Source: Lumnitzera littorea
Lineage: Eukaryota; Streptophyta; Magnoliopsida; Myrtales; Combretaceae
DNA: 64,000 nt
Direction of reading: 5' to 3'
NCBI GenBank assembly: GCA_024138015.1
Contig: JAMXBB010000011.1
Location: 81,108,551 to 81,172,550 of the forward strand
Shown piece after piece: positions 60,775 to 64,000 of the stretch; position 1 is the stretch's first letter; each line of letters starts with the position of its first letter. The position numbers and the translations under genes were made by a program. A model generated the notes under the pieces. That model did not search any database. It was not told where the DNA came from and saw nothing but the letters and a program-made list of their open reading frames with translations.

Positions 60775-61472
60775 TGTCATGCTCTGAAGCAGTAGAATTG
60801 TAACAGTTTCGCTGTGTAAACCATTTTAAAATAGGAGTTGACCATACAGCTGCCATTTTAGACTTGATTCATATAAGGCGTCAACGACTAATTCGTTTTG
60901 AAGTAAACAGTTCATAAGTTAAATAAATTATTTACTTAAGAAATTATGAAAACATATATATATACTAAGATTCAAGTATTACAAATAATGTTTGTAGGGT
61001 TTCATTGTCCTGTATTTCCTAAATAATACATTATTTGAAAATGAAAGATTCTAAATAAAAGTTAAGACTTTAAAGGTATATTTGTTCTTCAGACGTATTT
61101 CTTTATTCCCTAAATCCAACAGTAGGTAGCTTCAAGGTAAATGTAAGTCACTTCTTAGTTAGCACTTACAATAACATTTATAGTGATGTGAGCAACCACA
61201 ATTCAGTAAATTGGGACAGAGACTCAAAACTATACCTCAATTGCAAACACGGTTATTAACCAAATTAGTTATATGCTATGCATGTACAAACAAATGTCAT
61301 CGCATGATGTTATCCGGCCCATCGTGATATTAGAGAAATTGTATTCGGTTTAATTCAGGTTGAGGAGTTTCCATTAATGTAACGGCTCATGACTAAACCA
61401 AGGCTCATGCAATGGTCGCGACTACCTTCGAACCATTGACTCCACCCTTACTGCGACCTCTTCACCTGTCAC
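60775..61472 (-). mobile_element. LTR of the ~3-kb family, interrupted by a second copy
   Basis: Starts TGTCATGCTCTGAAGCAG and follows the reversed LTR order to the ...CACCTGTCAC block, where a second complete LTR start appears. It is more diverged than that second copy. Hairpin at 61303-61326. The remainder should resume beyond the right edge of the window. Confidence 0.85.
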
Positions 61473-64000
61473 TGTCATGCCCCGAAGCGGCAGAGTTGTA
61501 ACAGCCCCGCCGTGTAAACCATTCTAAGATAGAAGTTGACCTTACAACCACTATCCTAAACCTGATCTACACAAGGCGTCCACGACTAATCCGCTTTGAA
61601 ATAAATAGTTTGTAATTTAAATAAATCATTTACCTAAGAAAGTGAGGAAATATATATATACATTATAATTTAGTTATTTCAATTATCGTTTACAATATTT
61701 CTCTGTAAGATATTTTCTAGTTATTACATTATTCAAAAATGAAAAGTTCTAAAGTAAAAGCTTAAACCTTAAAAATATATGTTTGTTCTTCAAATGTTTT
61801 TCCTCACTCCCTAGGATCCAGCAATTGCTAGCTTCGGAGTAGTTACATGTGAGCAATCACAGCTCAGTAAGTTAGGATGAAGAACTTAAAATTATACCAT
61901 AAACACAATAAGGTTATTAATCAAATTATTAAGTGCAATGCATGTGCAAGTAAATGCCATCGCATGACGTTGTCCGACTCGTCGTGAGATTAGAGAAATT
62001 GCGCCCGCTTTAATTCGGGTTGAGGAGTTGCCGTTAATGCAACAGCTCACAACCAAACCCAAGCTTGTTAATGGAGACCTTGCTCCTCCTGCGACTACCT
62101 TCGAACCACTGACTTCACTCTCGCTACGACCTCCTTACCTGTCACTTAGTTCGACTAAGGATGAAGAAGGGACCATTATGCAATCTTGCGCTATCCCTTT
62201 CGAAGGGGTCAGTATTTGGCCGGAGAATTCTAGGTTTCCCCTAATGAGTTGCCATGCATGTCTAATTATAATTACTAGTCGTATATTTGATTAAGTCCAG
62301 TTTAGGGTGATCAATTATTTCATACAAATCATACAATACATGCCAGAATAACAAACAGAATCATAGCATCACCCATAATCAAGCACATGCACACAATTAA
62401 CTATCTAACAAGCACAACCAAACATAATCTTAAGCCTTCAAAATACAGCAACGTATTAATCCCAACTTACCTCGACTCCTCGCTTACTTACTCGAGGTCC
62501 GACTTGCTCAGGCTATCGCCGATCATCTCTATAACACAAACGTGGTTTTAGTTTTTCATATAACTATTATAGGTTCGTTTTATCCTATAACGCTTATCGT
62601 TATGTTTTGTTTAGGGTTTAATATGCTTAATTATCTGGGTCTTAAGTCTTTTACGGGGTTAGGTTCGGGGTCGGTTTCCACATCGATTTCTAAATTAGGT
62701 TTTAGTTCGATTTCTAAGTAGTATTTTATACTCTAACCCTAGAAATTCGTTTCAACCCATAATAAGAAATTAATCACATTACTTCCCGATTTCCTAAATA
62801 TCACCATTACCCTTAGTCAGTATTTTATTTCACCCGGTACACTTAAATCCGTATTAGTGTACCGAATTCACTTCTGATGTGAGAAATTTTTATATTTTTC
62901 ATATAATTACATAAATTCAAGTTTCCTATCAGATTTATTGTATATTTTTATTGTTAATATAATATCAATTTTTATTCTAATATTTTCTGTTTATTATATT
63001 TCCAATAATTACATATTATGTATATGATACACTTTTAATATTTCTATCACTCTAAGTACCATCTCTAAACATCAATTATCATTTCAAAATGTCTAAATTC
63101 ATCCTAAATCAGATTTTACATCTAATTATCCTAGTTTACAAAATTAACTTACAATTTACTATTTTTCCCTATTACTCATTTACTACATAATTAACCTAAT
63201 AATTACATCTAACACCCTAAATGCTACAAGTATCATACTCCATCAGATTTCAACATCCTAAAACATATACTTGTTCACTAAATTAGTAATTAACCATTTA
63301 ATTACTTTATTAACCCTAAATTACCTATTTTATGCCTCATTTTAAGGCCTAAAAATTATCTAAAATTTTCAAAAATTAATTTTTGAAAACGGGCTTCACA
63401 ACACTGTTCTGTATCATTTAAGTCATCTACACAAAAATTTCAGGTTCAAAACTACACTCCTAAAGTAATTTATTTCTAAACCGAAACATGTTCGGTTTTG
63501 CACAATTTCTGAAGGACCCTATATCACGAGACATATTTTCATCAAAATAATATTTTTCCTAAAAACTAAATACAAAAATATTTTAGAATAACAAAATTCA
63601 TAATTTTTTAAGAATATCTACTATTTTTAACAAAATTATATAAAATCGGGCTAGAAATCGGACTCACCGATTTGGGTGGCTCCGGCCACCGCCAGCCACC
63701 GTGGCCTTATCGGCCGGTTTAGGCGCTGCCACCACCGTGTGGTGGTGGTGGCCGTCCACTCCCAGCTGCTCGTTTGGTGTGGGTTCCCTTTAAAGGCCCT
63801 AATTGCACAGTTTTTCCTATTCTTTTTTTAACCTTAATTTTTCTCTCAATTTTCTCCTCTCTCTGATTTTCTCTAATTTTTAACTGTCCAAATGAGCCTC
63901 TGAATTTTTCTTGCTATTTATAAAGCTTTAAGAAAATTATTGTGCATTAAATTGGACAAGACATTGTCCAAATTCCTTAATTTTTAGCTTTTGAGTTGCC
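61473..64000 (-). mobile_element. LTR of the ~3-kb family, nested and running off the window
   Basis: Starts TGTCATGCCCCGAAGCGG at 61473 and continues through the hairpin (61963-61986), the donor-like ATCGGTGAGTCC (minus strand, near 63668), the CCACC-rich leader and the TATA-like TATTTATA near 63916. The window ends before its U3. The five bases before it, GTCAC, should reappear after its end if this is a clean insertion into the older LTR. Confidence 0.9.

Overview
This window is plant nuclear DNA, most likely from a eudicot. The evidence is a plant-type BAG co-chaperone gene split by GT-AG introns, abundant Ty3/gypsy elements, Cassandra-type miniature retrotransposons carrying 5S rRNA-like sequence, L1-type LINE remains, and MULE, FAR1-like and PIF/Harbinger transposase remains. 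The DNA is AT-rich, and almost all of it is transposon sequence in various states of decay. The species cannot be named from the sequence alone.

Layout. 1-17.3 kb: one decayed Ty3/gypsy element with unusually long LTRs (about 3 kb). It has a 5' LTR (1247-4217), a primer binding site, an extra acidic open reading frame upstream of gag, then gag, an apparent spliceosomal intron, and protease, reverse transcriptase, RNase H and integrase. The integrase region is split by a solo LTR of the same family (9516-12580, target duplication CAGTA). The 3' LTR is cut short and abuts a diverged LTR copy in the opposite orientation. Another inverted LTR lies left of the 5' LTR. A cluster of Cassandra pieces in both orientations (16407-17271) is followed by a second solo LTR (17306-20430, target duplication ACCTT).

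20-29 kb: mostly gene-free DNA with fold-back elements, including a perfect 69-bp inverted repeat and a Tourist-like MITE with a TTA target duplication. 29.5-34.8 kb: the only host gene that looks intact, a four-exon BAG-family co-chaperone on the minus strand with ubiquitin-like and BAG domains. 35-37 kb: gene-free DNA with simple repeats.

38-44.5 kb: a Tat-lineage Ty3/gypsy remnant. Its pol gene is on the minus strand, and an accessory reading frame downstream of pol lies on the opposite strand. 46-50 kb: L1 LINE remains, then a MULE transposase pseudogene interrupted by a complete Cassandra element, then a non-autonomous MULE-like element with a 9-bp target duplication. 50.1-53.1 kb: a third solo LTR of the 3-kb family (target duplication ATAAC). 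53-60.8 kb: gene-free DNA, a FAR1-like pseudogene and a PIF/Harbinger transposase pseudogene. 60.8-64 kb: two further LTRs of the family, one inserted in the other and running off the window.

The most promising signals for follow-up all lie in the 3-kb-LTR family. They are an in-phase 120-bp intron between gag and protease, an extra acidic ORF before gag, a splice-donor-like site kept at the same LTR position in most copies, and an LTR hairpin whose stem changes look compensatory. All reading here was by eye; no alignment or database search was run.
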